From positions 66,143-130,142 of the forward strand of contig QFPO01000011.1 in the NCBI GenBank assembly GCA_003241385.1: a stretch of 64,000 nt of DNA. Direction: 5' to 3'. Origin of the DNA: Rhodanobacter denitrificans. GTDB lineage: Bacteria; Pseudomonadota; Gammaproteobacteria; Xanthomonadales; Rhodanobacteraceae. The translations under genes and the position numbers were made by a program. Shown in pieces: positions 20,552-29,518 of the stretch. Numbering within the stretch: the first letter of the stretch is position 1; each line of letters opens with the position of its first letter. Below the pieces are notes generated by a model. It saw only the letters and a list, made by a program, of their open reading frames with translations. It made no database searches and was not told where the DNA came from.

Positions 20552-20596
20552 CGTGAACACTCCTGGGCTGCGGATGCCGGTGCCAAACCCGCTGCC

Positions 20597-20662
20597 GCGC
20601 CGAACCGAACGCGGTGCTGCCGCGGTCGCGGTCGCGTTTCGTGTTCGTGTTCGGTTCGGCGC
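20597..20662. promoter_or_regulatory. 14-bp inverted repeat between delta-60 gene and sigma factor gene
   Basis: The arms gcgccgaaccgaac (20597-20610) and gttcggttcggcgc (20649-20662) are perfect inverted copies 38 bp apart. They lie between divergent genes. They could be paired operator half-sites or a DNA hairpin. Confidence 0.5.
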
Positions 20663-20776
20663 CGCGGCGGGTTTCGAGCCGGGTCCGCTTTCGCGCCCCG
20701 CCATGAGCACGCTCAGCCTCGATGTCCGACTCGCACCGCCGCGCGCACGCCGGCCTTCGCCGCCCGGTACGCGTGC

Positions 20777-20782
20777 TATAAG
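20777..20782 (+). promoter_or_regulatory. Candidate -10 box for leaderless sigma-factor transcript
   Basis: TATAAG ends 7 nt before the ATG at 20790, placing the predicted start site at or beside the start codon. There is no Shine-Dalgarno sequence. No convincing -35 is seen 17 bp upstream. Confidence 0.45.
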
Positions 20783-20789
20783 CGCCGGC

Positions 20790-21365
20790 ATGGACGCCGT
20801 CCCGGCCGACACGACCCAGGAGCTGCTGTACCGGATCCGCGCCGGCGACGCCGCTGCACGCGAGCGGCTGCTCGCGCGCTATCTGCCGATCCTCACGCGC
20901 TGGGCGCACGGCCGCCTGCCGGGCCACTCGCGCGACCTGACCGACACCGACGATCTGGTCCAGGCCACGCTGCTGCGCGCGCTGACGCGCCTGGATGCGT
21001 TCGAGTACGCCGGCAGCGGCTGCTTCCTCGGCTATCTGCGTCATCTGCTGCTCAACGTGATGCGCAACGAGATCCGGCGCTCGAGCGGTCACGGCACCCG
21101 GGTCGAACTGGCCGATGCGCTGAGCGACGAGTCGTCGCGTTCGCCGCTGGAGGCGGCGGTCGGCGTGGAACGGCTGCGCCGCTACGAGCGCGCGCTGGCG
21201 ACGCTGCCGCAGCGCAGCCAGGCGCTGCTGGTCATGCGGATCGAGTTCGGCCTCGACTATGCCGACATCGCCGACGAGACCGCGCTGAGCCCCGATGCAG
21301 TGCGGATGGCGATCCGCCGCGCCGTGGCCGAACTGTCGAAGGCGATGAGCGATGACGCCGCGTGA
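20790..21365 (+). CDS. Sigma-70 family (ECF-type) RNA polymerase sigma factor
   Basis: The protein has 191 residues. Region 2 is seen in LTDTDDLVQATLLRALTRLDAF and the following GYLRHLLLNVMRNEIRR helix. Region 4 is seen in ALATLPQRSQALLVMR and YADIADETALSPDAVRMAIRRA, a helix-turn-helix for the -35 element. It overlaps the downstream kinase gene by 14 bp (kinase ATG at 21352), so the two are translationally coupled. Xanthomonads have ECF sigma factors activated by a partner Ser/Thr kinase, such as EcfK/PknS. I infer a similar phospho-regulated pair here rather than a classical anti-sigma arrangement, since no anti-sigma gene is present. Confidence 0.9.
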   Translation: MDAVPADTTQELLYRIRAGDAAARERLLARYLPILTRWAHGRLPGHSRDLTDTDDLVQATLLRALTRLDAFEYAGSGCFLGYLRHLLLNVMRNEIRRSSGHGTRVELADALSDESSRSPLEAAVGVERLRRYERALATLPQRSQALLVMRIEFGLDYADIADETALSPDAVRMAIRRAVAELSKAMSDDAA

Positions 21366-22911
21366 CGCCGACATCGATCGCCTGATCGAGCGCATCCTCG
21401 ACGCCGAGCCGTGCGAGTGGACGCCGGCCGATGCGGCCGATCCGCGCCTGGAGGCGCTGCGGACGCTGTCGGACATCGCACAGGCGTTCCGCACGCTCGG
21501 CGCGCAGGTGCCCGCGCCGCGCATGGTCGCGTTCCGCTGGGGACCGCTCGAGGTACTCGAGAAGGTCGCCGACGGCGCCAGTGCCGAGGTGTTCCGCGCG
21601 CACGATCCGCAGCTCGGTCGCGACGTCGCGCTGAAGCTGCTGTCGCCGGCGGCCGCGCGGACGCAGCGCGCCGGCGCGTTCCTCGACGAGGCGCGCCGGC
21701 TGGCCCGGATCCGCGACGACCACGTCGTCGCCGTGCTCGGCGCGGCGATCCACGACGGCCGCGCCGGCCTGTGGTGCGAATGGATCGACGGCTGCACGCT
21801 GGCCGAGCGCGTCGCACGCGACGGTCCGCTCGCGCCCGGCGAGACGGTCCTGGTCGGCATCGGCCTGTGCCGCGCGCTCGCCGCAGTGCACCGCGCCGGT
21901 CTGCTGCACGGCGACGTCAAGCCGCACAACGTGCTGCGCGAGCGTGGCGGCCGCCTGGTGCTGGCCGATCTCGGTGCCGGCGGCGAACCGGATGCGGTCA
22001 ATGCCGCCCTGCGCACGCAGGCCAGCCCGGCCTGGCTGGCGCCGGAGGTCCTGCACGGCGAGGCGCGCAGGCCGGCGCACGATCTCTACGCGCTCGGCGG
22101 CGTGCTGCAGTTCCTGCTGAGCGGCCAGGTCCCCGATCCGGCACGGCCAGGCGCCGCGTTCGACCGCGCTGGGGTGCCGCCGGGGCTGCGAGCGGTGATC
22201 GCGCACGCGCGCGACGCCGATCCGGCTGCGCGCTATGCGAGCGCCGACGAGATGGCCGGCGCGCTGGCCGCATGTCTGCACGATAGCGCGACGGCGCCGC
22301 CGCGACGGTCGCGGCGCGGCCCGCTCGCGATCACCGCGCTGCTCGCGCTCGGCGCCCTGCTCGTCGGCGCGATCGCGCTGCTGCGCGCGCCGGCGGCGCC
22401 CGTGGTGACGCTGGATCTGCTGCGCCACGAAGGCGGCGGATCGCGCGTGATCGCCGACGGCACGCCGGTCGCACTGCACGACCGGCTGTCGTTCGTGCTG
22501 ACCAGCGAGCGGCCGGTCTGGGTCTACGCATTCAACACCGACGATCGCGGCACGCTGCACCGCCTGTTCCCGCTGCCCACGCTCGACACGGCCAATCCGC
22601 TGCCGGCGGGACGGCGCGTCGAACTGCCCGGCCGCAGCGGCGGCCGCCCCCTGCTGATCGCGATCTCGTCCCCTGCGGCGGCCGAGGAGTTTCTGGTCGT
22701 CGCCGGCGCGGCACCGGTCGCCGCGCTCGAGATGACGGCGCTGCCCACGGCCGCGACCGACGCCGACATCCGGCTGCGCGGCAGCGGCGTGCTGGTGCCC
22801 GACGGACGGCCCGCGTCGTCGGCGCCGCTCGACGCGCTGGTCCGGCAGCTCGACGCCGACGGCCAGCCGCTGCGGCTGTGGCGCTACCGGCTGCCGCAGC
22901 GCGCCGAGTGA
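21352..22911 (+). CDS. Membrane Ser/Thr protein kinase with DUF4384-like extracytoplasmic domain
   Basis: The protein has 519 residues. After a ~60-residue N-terminal extension, the kinase domain spans about 61-315. The key residues are present: K95 in VALK, the helix-C Glu in FLDEA, D188 and N193 in HGDVKPHN, and D206 in ADLG. Gly replaces the Arg of HRD, and Leu the Phe of DFG, so it should be active but of the non-RD type. A membrane span lies at about 325-344. The outer part (about 355-465) resembles DUF4384, with VWVYAFNTDDRGTLHRLFP. It sits between a sigma factor gene (14-bp overlap) and a CHAT protease gene 44 bp downstream, suggesting it relays an envelope signal to both. Confidence 0.92.
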   Translation: MTPRDADIDRLIERILDAEPCEWTPADAADPRLEALRTLSDIAQAFRTLGAQVPAPRMVAFRWGPLEVLEKVADGASAEVFRAHDPQLGRDVALKLLSPAAARTQRAGAFLDEARRLARIRDDHVVAVLGAAIHDGRAGLWCEWIDGCTLAERVARDGPLAPGETVLVGIGLCRALAAVHRAGLLHGDVKPHNVLRERGGRLVLADLGAGGEPDAVNAALRTQASPAWLAPEVLHGEARRPAHDLYALGGVLQFLLSGQVPDPARPGAAFDRAGVPPGLRAVIAHARDADPAARYASADEMAGALAACLHDSATAPPRRSRRGPLAITALLALGALLVGAIALLRAPAAPVVTLDLLRHEGGGSRVIADGTPVALHDRLSFVLTSERPVWVYAFNTDDRGTLHRLFPLPTLDTANPLPAGRRVELPGRSGGRPLLIAISSPAAAEEFLVVAGAAPVAALEMTALPTAATDADIRLRGSGVLVPDGRPASSAPLDALVRQLDADGQPLRLWRYRLPQRAE

Positions 22912-22955
22912 GTGCGATATGCTCGGCGCGGGCCTGCGGCAGCGGAGCGCCAAGC

Positions 22956-25757
22956 ATGCGAATCGATCGCCACGTCCGGGCACGGCCGGTGTGCGCCGTC
23001 CTGATCGCCGCGGCGCTGGCCACCGCCATCGCCGCACCGTCTTCGCGCGCGCAGGCAGACCATTCCGCCTTCGATGCCGCACCGATCCGCGCGCGGCTCG
23101 CCGCCGGTGACGAAGACGGCGCGCAGGCCGCTGCCGAGCATGCGTTGACGACCGCTCCGGCATCGGCACGCGCCGCACTCGAGGTCCTGCTGGCCGAAAC
23201 GCACTGGCATCGCCAGCAAACCGATGCCACGCATGCCGCGGCGACGCGTGCGCTCGCCGCGCTCGACGCCGGCGCGCCGGACGACGCCGGGATTCGCGCC
23301 CAGGCGCTGCGCTGGCGCGGCCTGGCTGCCGCCGAGCGGCGTCACAGCACCGAGGCGCTGGCCGATCTGGGCGAGGCCGCGCGTCTCAGCCGCGCTCACG
23401 ACGGCGCCGAGAGTGCCGCCTACGCGTCGATCCTCGGCGATCTGGCGTTCGCGCAGCGCATGGCGGGCGACTACGGCGATGCGATGACGACGCTCGAGAC
23501 CGCGCTGGCGATCCAGCGCCGACAGGCGGCCGAGGAGCCGCAGCCGCTCGCGCTGAGCCTGCTGCGGCTCGGCCAGGCGCAGCGCATCAGCGGCGACGTC
23601 GCGCGCGCCGAGGCGAGCTATCGCGAGGCGCTCGGCCTGGCGGCGCGCGTGCGCGATCCGCGCGGGCGGCTGCGCGCCGATCTGCTCTACGCGCTCGCGA
23701 ACCTGGAGCGCCATCGCGAGCGCATCGACGAGGCGATCGCCTGGTATGCGCAGGCGGTGCCCGCGTTCGAGCGCGCCTACGGTGCCGATTCGCTCAAGCT
23801 CGCGCGTGTGCTCAACAACTACGGCAATGCCGAGAGCGTGCGCTACGGACGCCGCGACGCGGCGGTCGCGCTGTACCGGCGCGCGCTGGCGATCGCGCAG
23901 CGCAATCCGGCCGCCAACCCGGGGGACTTTCTGCCGCTGTCGAACATCGCGATGGTCGACACCTGGCGCGGCCGCCACCGCGAGGCCGAGGCCGGCTTCC
24001 GCGCCATGCTCGGACGCCTGCAGGCGATGCCGCCGGCCAGCGAGGCCACGCCGCTGTTCGTGCAGCACGGACTGGCGGCCGCCCTGTGGGGACAGGGCCG
24101 TCACGGCGAGGCGTTCGCCGCGGCCGAAGCGTCCGAGCACACGCGCCAGGCCGGTCTGCGCGAGGTCGCCGCCGGACTGTCCGACCAGCAGATGCTGGCG
24201 TTCCAGGAACAGGAGTACGCGACGCTCGATCTGGCCGTCGCGATCGCGATCGCCAGCGGCGACCGGGCACTGCTCGAACGCGCCTGGTCGCTCGCGATCA
24301 CGGCGCGCGGCCAGGTCACCGCGATCCAGTCCGCGCGGCTCGGCCAGGCGCGGACCCGCGTCGACTCCGACCCGGCGATCGCGCCGCTGTGGCAGGAATG
24401 GCTTGCCGCCAGCAGCGCACTCGAAGGCGCACGGCTGGCCGCGACGGCGAGCGGCCCGGCGCAGGCGCGCCTGGAGCGTGCCGAGCGGAGGCTCGTGCAG
24501 GCGCTGCCGCGCGGCATGACGATCGCCGACGTGCAGCCGGATCTGCGCGCGGTACGCGCCGCGCTGCCGCCGGATGCGGCCCTGGTCTGGCTGGTGCCGA
24601 TCGCGCATCGGCGCGCCGAGGACTTCGCCAGCCGCGAGATGCACGATCGCGACCGCGAATGGCATGCGCTGGTGCTCGAGGCAGGCGGCACGCCGATCCG
24701 CATGCTGCGGCTGGGCCCGATGCGGCCGATGGCCGCCGACGTCGCGGCCTGGCAGGCCCGGCTCGCGCTGCCCGAGGGCGATCCGGCCGCGCTGCGCGGC
24801 GACGGCGAGCGCGTCGCGGCACGGCTGTGGCGGCCGATCGCGCAGGCGACCTCGGCGCGGCGCCTGTTCGTGATCGCCGACGCGCCGCTGCAGCGGCTGG
24901 CCTGGTCCGCCCTGCCCGACGGCGACGGCACGCTGCTCGAGCGCGACCGCTGGGTCCATGTACTCCATCACGAGGGCGACCTGCTGACGCAGCGGCCCGA
25001 TGGCGATCCGCCACGCTACCGCGTGCTCGCGCTGGCCGATCCGCGGCTGGGCCCCGGCGCGCCGGTGCCGGCCACGCCCGGACCGCGCGCGGATTGCCGC
25101 TGGCCGGCCCTGCCGGGCGCGCGGCGCGAGGTGGCCCGCCTGCAGGCGCTGGCCGCCGATGCCGGCGCGCCGATGCTGACCCTGTTCGGCGATGCCGCCA
25201 GCGAGGCGGCGTTCCGCCGTGCCGCGCCGCAGGCGGGCATCGTGCATCTGGCGACCCACGGTGCCGACGCGTCTTCGGCACAGGCCTGCGCGGCCGGCGG
25301 GCAGCGCGGCGTCGCCTTCGTCGCCGACACCGTCGCGGGCGCGTCGCCGTCGGCACTGATCCTGTCGGCGCCGGCGGCCGACGCGACGGCCGACGACGGC
25401 GTGCTCGGCAGCCTGGAGATCGCGGCGCTCGATCTGCGCAGCGTACGCTGGGCGGTGCTGGCCGCGTGCACGACCGGCGCCGGCGCGACGCGTCACTACG
25501 AGGGACTCGACGGACTGGCACGCGCATTCCGGATCGCCGGCGCCGGCACCGTCATCGTCAGCCTGTGGCCGGTCGACGACGACGCGACCGCGGCCTGGAG
25601 CGAAGCACTGTATCGCGCGCGTCTGGCCGACGGCGCCGACACCCCCGAGGCGATGCGCGCGGCACAGCGGCATGTCATCGCGACACGCCGGGCCGCCGGG
25701 CAGAGCGTGCATCCGTTCTACTGGGCCGGGTTCGTCGCGCTCGGCGACTGGCGCTGA
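22956..25757 (+). CDS. TPR-CHAT protein (caspase-like protease domain)
   Basis: The protein has 933 residues, starting at the ATG at 22956 with GGAG 8 nt upstream. A signal peptide (MRIDRHVRARPVCAVLIAAALATAIAAP...) precedes about 450 residues of TPR repeats, including ALAIQRRQ and ASYREALGLAARV-type helices. A CHAT (caspase HetF associated with TPR) domain occupies about 640-930. The catalytic dyad is H768 in LATHG and C838 in LAACTTGAG, and the domain ends in HPFYWAGFVALGDW, the normal CHAT ending. CHAT proteins are caspase/separase-fold proteases. The substrate here is unknown, and it is probably periplasmic. Its place after sigma factor and kinase suggests an envelope-signal-controlled protease. 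Confidence 0.93.
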   Translation: MRIDRHVRARPVCAVLIAAALATAIAAPSSRAQADHSAFDAAPIRARLAAGDEDGAQAAAEHALTTAPASARAALEVLLAETHWHRQQTDATHAAATRALAALDAGAPDDAGIRAQALRWRGLAAAERRHSTEALADLGEAARLSRAHDGAESAAYASILGDLAFAQRMAGDYGDAMTTLETALAIQRRQAAEEPQPLALSLLRLGQAQRISGDVARAEASYREALGLAARVRDPRGRLRADLLYALANLERHRERIDEAIAWYAQAVPAFERAYGADSLKLARVLNNYGNAESVRYGRRDAAVALYRRALAIAQRNPAANPGDFLPLSNIAMVDTWRGRHREAEAGFRAMLGRLQAMPPASEATPLFVQHGLAAALWGQGRHGEAFAAAEASEHTRQAGLREVAAGLSDQQMLAFQEQEYATLDLAVAIAIASGDRALLERAWSLAITARGQVTAIQSARLGQARTRVDSDPAIAPLWQEWLAASSALEGARLAATASGPAQARLERAERRLVQALPRGMTIADVQPDLRAVRAALPPDAALVWLVPIAHRRAEDFASREMHDRDREWHALVLEAGGTPIRMLRLGPMRPMAADVAAWQARLALPEGDPAALRGDGERVAARLWRPIAQATSARRLFVIADAPLQRLAWSALPDGDGTLLERDRWVHVLHHEGDLLTQRPDGDPPRYRVLALADPRLGPGAPVPATPGPRADCRWPALPGARREVARLQALAADAGAPMLTLFGDAASEAAFRRAAPQAGIVHLATHGADASSAQACAAGGQRGVAFVADTVAGASPSALILSAPAADATADDGVLGSLEIAALDLRSVRWAVLAACTTGAGATRHYEGLDGLARAFRIAGAGTVIVSLWPVDDDATAAWSEALYRARLADGADTPEAMRAAQRHVIATRRAAGQSVHPFYWAGFVALGDWR

Positions 25758-25775
25758 CGCCGCGCCCCGACGCGT

Positions 25776-26033
25776 TCAGGACGCCGGCGGCGCGGCGGGC
25801 CCGCACAGGTCGAACCCCAGCTCGACGCCGGCCGCGGCGAGCATCGCCGCGACCCGGCCGTTGGCATAGGACTCGTCGACCGGCCGCGTCAGCGCGAGGA
25901 TCGCCTCCGCCTCCGCGCTCCAGGCGCATGCGAATGCACCGGGATCCGGATGCGCCGCGACGATCTGCGGCAGCCGGCGCTCGAGCGCATCGAGCGCGGC
26001 GACGAGATCGGCGGCGGGCGCGGGCGTGTTCAT
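25776..26033 (-). CDS. Small hypothetical protein
   Basis: The protein has 85 residues from the ATG at 26033; an upstream in-frame ATG at 26045 is an alternative. It is acidic and Ala-rich with no signal peptide or membrane segment: NTPAPAADLVAALDALERRL, then SYANGRVAAMLAAAGVELGF. It is convergent with the CHAT gene, 18 bp away, and lies downstream of kdpE on the same strand (107 bp gap). I do not recognise a family. Confidence 0.55.
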   Translation of the reverse strand: MNTPAPAADLVAALDALERRLPQIVAAHPDPGAFACAWSAEAEAILALTRPVDESYANGRVAAMLAAAGVELGFDLCGPAAPPAS

Positions 26034-26140
26034 GCAGCCGATCATGCGCGCGTCTGCTTGACCGGCGGCCGAACCGATGCGGCTTGCGCCTCGCGACGCA
26101 AACCGGCGCGATGACGGGCAGCAGCTGCGAACCGTCCGGA

Positions 26141-26869
26141 TCAGCTCCGCGGCGCGGCGATGAAGCGCAGGCCGACGCCGGGTTCGGTCGCGATGTAGCG
26201 TGGTGCGGTCGCGTCGTCGCCCAGCTTCTGCCGCAGTTTGCCGACCAGGATGCGCAGGTAGTGGGTATCGTCCTGGTGGTCCGGGCCCCACAGCTCACGC
26301 AGCAGCTGCGGCTGCGTGACGACGCGGCCGGGATGCTGCAGCAGCAGCGCCAGCAGCGCGAACTCCCGGCGGCTCAGCACGACCGTCGCCCCGTGCAGCC
26401 TGACCTCGCGGCGGCCCAGATCGACGTGCAGCCGGCCGTCGTCGAACAGCGGCATCGCCGTCTCGCTGGCGGCGATGCGCGCGCGCAGCAGGCTGCGGAT
26501 CCGCGCCATCAGCTCCTGCACGCCGAACGGCTTGGTCACGTAGTCGTTGGCGCCGCCGTCGAGCGCGGCGACCTTCTCCGCCTCGGCATCGCGTACGGTC
26601 AGCATGATCACCGGCACCTGTGACCACTGCCGCAGTTCGCGCAGCACGCCATGGCCGTCGAGGTCCGGCAGGCCGATGTCGAGCACGACCAGATCGGCGC
26701 CGTGCGCGGCCAGCTCGGCCAGGCCGGCGCGGCCGTTCGCGGCCAGCGCGACCGCATAGCCCTGCGCGCGCAGGCTGATGTCGAGGAAGCGCCGGATCTG
26801 CGGCTCGTCGTCGATCACCAGGATGCGTGCCGGCGGTGCGGAACTGGACGGTGGCGCGGTATCGCTCAA
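26141..26869 (-). CDS. kdpE: KdpE response regulator
   Basis: The protein has 242 residues. The receiver domain has acidic residues in VIDDE, phosphoacceptor D64 in VVLDIGLPD, and the conserved Lys in VTKPFG. The OmpR/PhoB winged-helix DNA-binding domain covers about 145-240, ending DTHYLRILVGKLRQKLG and IATEPGVGLRF, the KdpE-type ending. The start is a TTG inside the kdpD stop codon (TTGA overlap), so the pair is translationally coupled. It activates kdp transcription in response to potassium limitation or osmotic stress after phosphorylation by KdpD. A 107-bp gap separates it from the next small gene. Confidence 0.95.
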   Translation of the reverse strand: MSDTAPPSSSAPPARILVIDDEPQIRRFLDISLRAQGYAVALAANGRAGLAELAAHGADLVVLDIGLPDLDGHGVLRELRQWSQVPVIMLTVRDAEAEKVAALDGGANDYVTKPFGVQELMARIRSLLRARIAASETAMPLFDDGRLHVDLGRREVRLHGATVVLSRREFALLALLLQHPGRVVTQPQLLRELWGPDHQDDTHYLRILVGKLRQKLGDDATAPRYIATEPGVGLRFIAAPRS

Positions 26870-29514
26870 GCCGGTGCCTGCGGCGCGGGTGTCAGCAGCG
26901 GCAGGGTAATCCGGATCAGCGTGCCGCGGCCATCCGGTCCCGGCAGCGCCTGCACGCTGCCGCCGTGCGCACCGACCATGCCGCGGCAGATCGCCAGGCC
27001 GAGCCCGGTGCCGGGTCCGCCGCGGTCGCCGCGCTCGACGCTGTAGAACATGTCGAAGATGCGGTCGCGCTCGTCCTCCGGGATGCCGGGACCGCGGTCG
27101 CGGACGTCGATGCGCAGCGCGCCGTCGGCCAGCCGCGCGTCGATCTGCACCGCCTGGTCCGGCGGCGAGAACCGGGCGGCGTTCTCGAGCACGTTGAACA
27201 CGGCCTGCTCGACCAGCGCCGGATGCACCCAGACCGGCGGCACGTCCGGTGCCACCGTGGTCTGCACGCGCACCTGCGGCTGGTAGCGCTGCAGGCGGCC
27301 GACCGCCGAGCCGAGCAGCTCGTCGACGCCGATCCAGTCGCGGTTGAGCTGCAGCCCGCTGTGGCCGAGCCGCGTCATGTCGAGCAGGTTCTGGATGTAG
27401 CGGTCGAGCCGCTCGCCCTCGTGCTGGATCGTCTCGAGCAGGCTGCGCCGGTCCTCGGCGCCGATCGCGTCCCAGTACGAGGACAGGCTGCTGGCCGATC
27501 CGATCATCGCGGCCAGCGGCGAGCGCAGATCGTGCGATACCGACGACAGCAGCGCCGAGCGCAGGCGCTCGGACTCGCCGCTGACGCGCGCGTCCTCCAG
27601 TTCGGCGACCAGGCGCGTGCGCAGCACGGCCTGCGCGACGTCCTCGGCCATCGCCTCGGCCAGCCGCCGCTGTTCCGGCAGCAGGCGCGGCGCGTTCGCG
27701 TCCAGGCGCAGGCCGAGCACGCCGAGCGCGCCGCGGTCGCCGCGCAGCGGCAGGAACGCGTATGCCGCACCGGCCAGCGTATCGGTGTCGCGGCCGGTCG
27801 CCTGGCCGTGCTGCAGCGCCCAGTCGGCGGCGGCGCGGTCGATCTCCGACAGCGCCGCCGCCGGCGGCTCCTCGTGATCGCCCACGCGCAGCCAGACCTC
27901 GGCCGTCAGCGCGCGCGTCAGCGCCTTGCGGCCGGCCGCCAGCACCTGCCCCAGATCGGCGGCGCCGGCCAGTTCGCGACCCAGCGCCTGCAGCGCGGTG
28001 GCCTGCGCATTGGCCGCGCGCAGCGCCACTACCTGCATGCGCAGGCGCGAGGCCAGGCGTCCGGCGACCAGCGCCGCGACCAGGAACAGCAGCACCGTCA
28101 CCACGCCCTGTCGCGCGCCGATGTTCAGCGTGAAGCGCGGTTCGATGAAGAAGAAGTTGTAGGCGAGGAAGCCGAGTGCCGCGGCGACCACGGCGGCGCT
28201 CATGCGCGTGCGTGCCGCCACCAGCACGACGGCGACGATGAACACCATCGACAGGTCTTCCAGGCCCAGCCAGCGCTCGGCCAGCCAGGCCACGCCGGCC
28301 GCCAGCAGCGAGGCCAGCGCGGCGAAGCCGAGGTCGCCCGGCGACCACCAGCGGTGCGGCTCGACCGCGGCGCGCCGGGCCCGCGCCCGCGCCTCGGGCG
28401 TGCTGATGATGACCAGCTCGTAGTGCGCGCCGCGCTGCAGGATCTGCTGCGTCAGCGTGCGGTTGAACATGCGCGCGACCGGGCGCTCGCGCGTGCGCCC
28501 CAGCACCACGGTCGAGGCGCCGTGCTGCGCGGCGTGGTCGAGCAAGGCATCGGCGATGCGCGCGCCGCGCAGCACCTCGGTGTCGGCGCCGAGTCTGCGC
28601 GCCAGCGCGAACGCCTGGTCGATCTCGCGCTGGCGCGTCGCGTCGGGCGCATCGGCCGTCTGCACCGTCACCACGCTCCACGGCGCATCGCGACGCTCGG
28701 CGATGCGCCGTCCCACGCGCACCAGATACTCGGACTGGCCGAGGCCGTCGATCGCGACCAGCACGCGTCGCCGCAGCCGCAGGCCCGGCAGGCCGCGCGC
28801 GGCCTGGTCCTCGCGCAGATCGCTGTCGACGCGGTCGGCCGCGGTCTGCATCGCGAGCTCGCGCAGCGCGATCAGGTTCGACGGCGAGAAGAAAGCCTGC
28901 AGCGCCTGCGCCGCCTGTTCGGGCAGATAGACCTTGCCCTGGTGCAGGCGCTCGATCAGCTCGCGCGGCGGCAGGTCCACCAGCACGATGTCGCGCAGGC
29001 GGTCGAACACCAGATCGGGCACGGTCTCGGCGACGCGCACGCCGGTGATGCGGTGGACGACGTCGTTGAGGCTTTCCAGGTGCTGGATGTTGATCGTCGT
29101 GTGGACGTCGATGCCGGCGTCGAGCAGCTCGATCACGTCCTGCCAGCGGCGCTCGTGGCGGCTGCCCGGCGCGTTGCGATGCGCCAGCTCGTCGACCAGC
29201 GCGATCTGCGGCCGGCGCGCCAGCAGCGCGTCCAGATCCATCTCGTCGAGCCAGCGGCCCTGATGCGCGACGCGCCGGCGCGGCAGGATCTCCAGCCCCT
29301 CGGTCAGGGCCGCGGTCTCGCCGCGTCCGTGCGTCTCGACGATGCCGACGACGACGTCGCGCCCCTGCCGGCGCAGCTCTCGCGCACGCGAGAGCATCGT
29401 ATAGGTCTTGCCGACGCCGGGCGCGGCGCCGAGGAAGATCGTCAGCCGGCCACCGCGCTCGCGTTGCAGGTGGTCGATCAGGGCGTCGGCCTGGCGCTCG
29501 CGCGGGACGGTCAT
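26866..29514 (-). CDS. kdpD: KdpD sensor histidine kinase
   Basis: The protein has 882 residues, the usual KdpD length. The N-terminal KdpD domain has a P-loop-like GAAPGVGKT at residues 29-37 and the VVGIVETHGR segment. A universal-stress-protein-like domain follows at about 245-365. Four clustered membrane spans lie at about 385-490, then a GAF-type region. The DHp helix has the phospho-His H661 in SHDLRSPLA. The ATPase domain shows N and G boxes in VLENAARF, RDRGPGIPE and GTGLGLAICRG. The kdpC stop is 4 bp upstream, and kdpE overlaps its 3' end. Confidence 0.97.
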   Translation of the reverse strand: MTVPRERQADALIDHLQRERGGRLTIFLGAAPGVGKTYTMLSRARELRRQGRDVVVGIVETHGRGETAALTEGLEILPRRRVAHQGRWLDEMDLDALLARRPQIALVDELAHRNAPGSRHERRWQDVIELLDAGIDVHTTINIQHLESLNDVVHRITGVRVAETVPDLVFDRLRDIVLVDLPPRELIERLHQGKVYLPEQAAQALQAFFSPSNLIALRELAMQTAADRVDSDLREDQAARGLPGLRLRRRVLVAIDGLGQSEYLVRVGRRIAERRDAPWSVVTVQTADAPDATRQREIDQAFALARRLGADTEVLRGARIADALLDHAAQHGASTVVLGRTRERPVARMFNRTLTQQILQRGAHYELVIISTPEARARARRAAVEPHRWWSPGDLGFAALASLLAAGVAWLAERWLGLEDLSMVFIVAVVLVAARTRMSAAVVAAALGFLAYNFFFIEPRFTLNIGARQGVVTVLLFLVAALVAGRLASRLRMQVVALRAANAQATALQALGRELAGAADLGQVLAAGRKALTRALTAEVWLRVGDHEEPPAAALSEIDRAAADWALQHGQATGRDTDTLAGAAYAFLPLRGDRGALGVLGLRLDANAPRLLPEQRRLAEAMAEDVAQAVLRTRLVAELEDARVSGESERLRSALLSSVSHDLRSPLAAMIGSASSLSSYWDAIGAEDRRSLLETIQHEGERLDRYIQNLLDMTRLGHSGLQLNRDWIGVDELLGSAVGRLQRYQPQVRVQTTVAPDVPPVWVHPALVEQAVFNVLENAARFSPPDQAVQIDARLADGALRIDVRDRGPGIPEDERDRIFDMFYSVERGDRGGPGTGLGLAICRGMVGAHGGSVQALPGPDGRGTLIRITLPLLTPAPQAPA

Positions 29515-29518
29515 GGCG

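Noticed and set aside
16242..22016. A 1924-codon minus-strand open frame
   Set aside because: The true gene starts at 18704 with a signal peptide. The extension crosses the delta-60 gene in the wrong frame and the sigma and kinase genes in antisense.
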